Under the pieces are notes generated by a model, which ran no database searches, was not told the origin of the DNA, and worked only from the letters and a program-made list of their open reading frames with translations. 64,000 nucleotides of DNA from Deltaproteobacteria bacterium (GTDB lineage Bacteria > Myxococcota_C > UBA6777). Location of the stretch: positions 62,001 through 126,000 of the forward strand of contig PCBK01000029.1 of NCBI GenBank assembly GCA_002731275.1, written 5' to 3'. Below, one piece after another: positions 63,011-64,000 of this stretch (position 1 is the stretch's first letter; each line of letters begins with the position of its first letter). Position numbers and translations under genes: made by a program.

Positions 63011-64000
63011 ATGTCCCCAACCCATGTTGTTTTGCGATGTAAATGGTGTTTGCTCCTGCTCGCTTGTTTTCTGCTTATGTCTGTTTCTGGATGCAAACGC
63101 ATCAAAAAGGAGTACATCGGCAAACGTGTTCTTCGCGTGATCGTTCGTGCTGATGTCGGCGGGATGGACCCGATCTTTCTCGACTCACAGTACGACTCCG
63201 CGACCAGCGCGCAAGTGATCGAACCCCTCCTCGAATATGACTATCTGAAACGCCCACTTTCGCTCCGACCGCTCTTGTTGCAAAAGATGCCAGACGTCTC
63301 CAACAAAGGCCTTACGTACACCTTCCAACTCAAGAAGGGGATCTACTTTCACGACGATCCCTGTTTTCCCAAGGGAAAAGGACGTGAGTTGGTCGCCAAA
63401 GATGTCTTCTACTCCTTCAAACGGATGGCGAACCGAGCTGTCAGGCCGAGAGGGTGGTGGGTCTTCTCCAAACGAATCGTCGGCTTCGACAAGTACCGCA
63501 GTGAGCAATATGAGCGCGTCTCCAAAAAGAAGCTTCCTTTTGATATAGACGCGCCTGTCGAAGGCTTTAAGCTGCTCGATCGTTATCGTTTTCAGATCAA
63601 GCTGGTGAAGCCTTTCCCCCAACTCCTGTTTTTGCTGGCGTTCCAAAAGACCGGAATTGTCCCACGTGAAGCCGTTGAATATTACGGAAAGCAGGGGCGC
63701 GGCTCTTTCTCTCAACACCCCGTTGGGACTGGACCCTACACGTTGAAAGAGTGGCGCAAAGGTCTGCGCTTGGTCTTTCGCCGCAACCCCAAGTACAAAC
63801 ATTCGTTTTATCCCCCTGCAAAGAGCGCGAACGCCAAGGACAAACAAGAAGGTCGCCATCTCGACGCAGGGAAGCCGTTGCCTATGTCCGATATCCTCGA
63901 AGTCAACATCTTCCAGATGGACCAACCTGCGTGGTTGAAGTTCCGCGTTGGCGATCTCGACTACGTCCAGGTTGCGGCGGAGTATTGGCCTGGCGTGTTC
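63011..64000 (+). CDS. Solute-binding lipoprotein of peptide ABC transporter family (SBP family 5), C-terminus beyond window
   Basis: This open frame runs past the right edge; 330 codons are visible. The start MSPTHVVLRCKWCLLLLACF leads to a lipobox VSGC at about 25-28, so it is a lipoprotein outside the cytoplasmic membrane. The mature part has the family-5 landmarks: MDPIFLDSQYD near the start, VIEPLLEY, LTYTFQLKKGIYFHDDP, VAKDVFYSFKRM, QHPVGTGPYTLKEW and LRLVFRRNPKY. It would capture oligopeptides or similar solutes for an ABC importer whose other genes are presumably downstream. AAGGAAAA lies about eight bases before the ATG. It follows the FrzS/AglZ-like gene by 55 bases. Confidence 0.9.
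   Translation, partial: MSPTHVVLRCKWCLLLLACFLLMSVSGCKRIKKEYIGKRVLRVIVRADVGGMDPIFLDSQYDSATSAQVIEPLLEYDYLKRPLSLRPLLLQKMPDVSNKGLTYTFQLKKGIYFHDDPCFPKGKGRELVAKDVFYSFKRMANRAVRPRGWWVFSKRIVGFDKYRSEQYERVSKKKLPFDIDAPVEGFKLLDRYRFQIKLVKPFPQLLFLLAFQKTGIVPREAVEYYGKQGRGSFSQHPVGTGPYTLKEWRKGLRLVFRRNPKYKHSFYPPAKSANAKDKQEGRHLDAGKPLPMSDILEVNIFQMDQPAWLKFRVGDLDYVQVAAEYWPGVF

Noticed and set aside
63185-63925. 246-codon minus-strand frame near the right edge
   Set aside because: Antisense shadow of the solute-binding lipoprotein gene, whose plus-strand reading has a lipobox and family-5 motifs.

Overview
This window looks like chromosomal DNA of a gliding, predator-like deltaproteobacterium (Myxococcota or a close relative), at a visibly lower GC content (near 50%) than the classical myxobacteria. 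Supporting features are MglA-type GTPases, a FrzS/AglZ-like pseudo-receiver coiled-coil protein, two Hanks-type Ser/Thr kinases, Cys-rich repeat surface proteins, a fused SpmA/SpmB protein and a large lipid/polyketide synthase. The taxon is an inference; no rRNA is present. Genes are densely packed and no insertion sequences, phage genes or CRISPR arrays were seen.

Layout. 1-3.1 kb: the tail of a histidine kinase, EpmA (EF-P lysylation) and a fused SpmAB membrane protein. 3.3-9.8 kb: a Cys-rich repeat surface protein, then a leftward operon of degenerate receiver-GGDEF protein, Ser/Thr kinase and DUF58 protein. 10-12 kb: a TetR regulator with two near-identical palindromic operators, one before itself and one before the first of two tandem cytochrome c'-like genes. 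12-17 kb: a second Cys-rich repeat protein, ribosomal protein S21 and a large NYN-domain protein. 17.3-24.2 kb: one 2,290-residue iterative polyketide synthase with enediyne-type order KS-AT-ACP-KR-DH-PPTase plus C-terminal hotdog domains. 24.2-26.8 kb: a SycD-like TPR protein and a DUF1521 (NopE-like) protein, which resemble a type III chaperone/effector pair. 27-38 kb: a zinc alcohol dehydrogenase, an Ig-like/vWA surface protein, MoaC, thioredoxin reductase, the YceD-RpmF-FabD operon behind a good sigma70 promoter, and a DEAD-box helicase. 37.7-38.2 kb: an intergenic cluster of inverted repeats. 38.3-47.2 kb: an Omp85-like barrel, a secreted App1-type phosphatase, a second Ser/Thr kinase, DUF1244, ClpS, an isochorismatase-like hydrolase and a xanthine-dehydrogenase-like fusion that has lost its cofactor motifs. 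47.7-53 kb: a 1.7-kresidue membrane protein of no known family, a bidirectional terminator and tRNA-Val(CAC). 53-63 kb: two small envelope proteins, two tandem MglA-GTPase/leucine-rich-repeat fusions and the FrzS/AglZ-like protein. The window ends inside a solute-binding lipoprotein.

Strongest leads: (1) the single-gene enediyne-type PKS fused to its own PPTase and thioesterase; (2) the MglA-LRR pair beside a pseudo-receiver coiled-coil protein, a likely polarity or motility module with altered GTPase residues; (3) the xanthine-dehydrogenase-like protein with intact iron-sulfur cysteines but no molybdenum-site motifs; (4) the DUF1521/SycD-like pair; (5) the TetR/cytochrome c' regulon, with operators readable by eye. 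Family assignments come from motif recognition, not from database searches.
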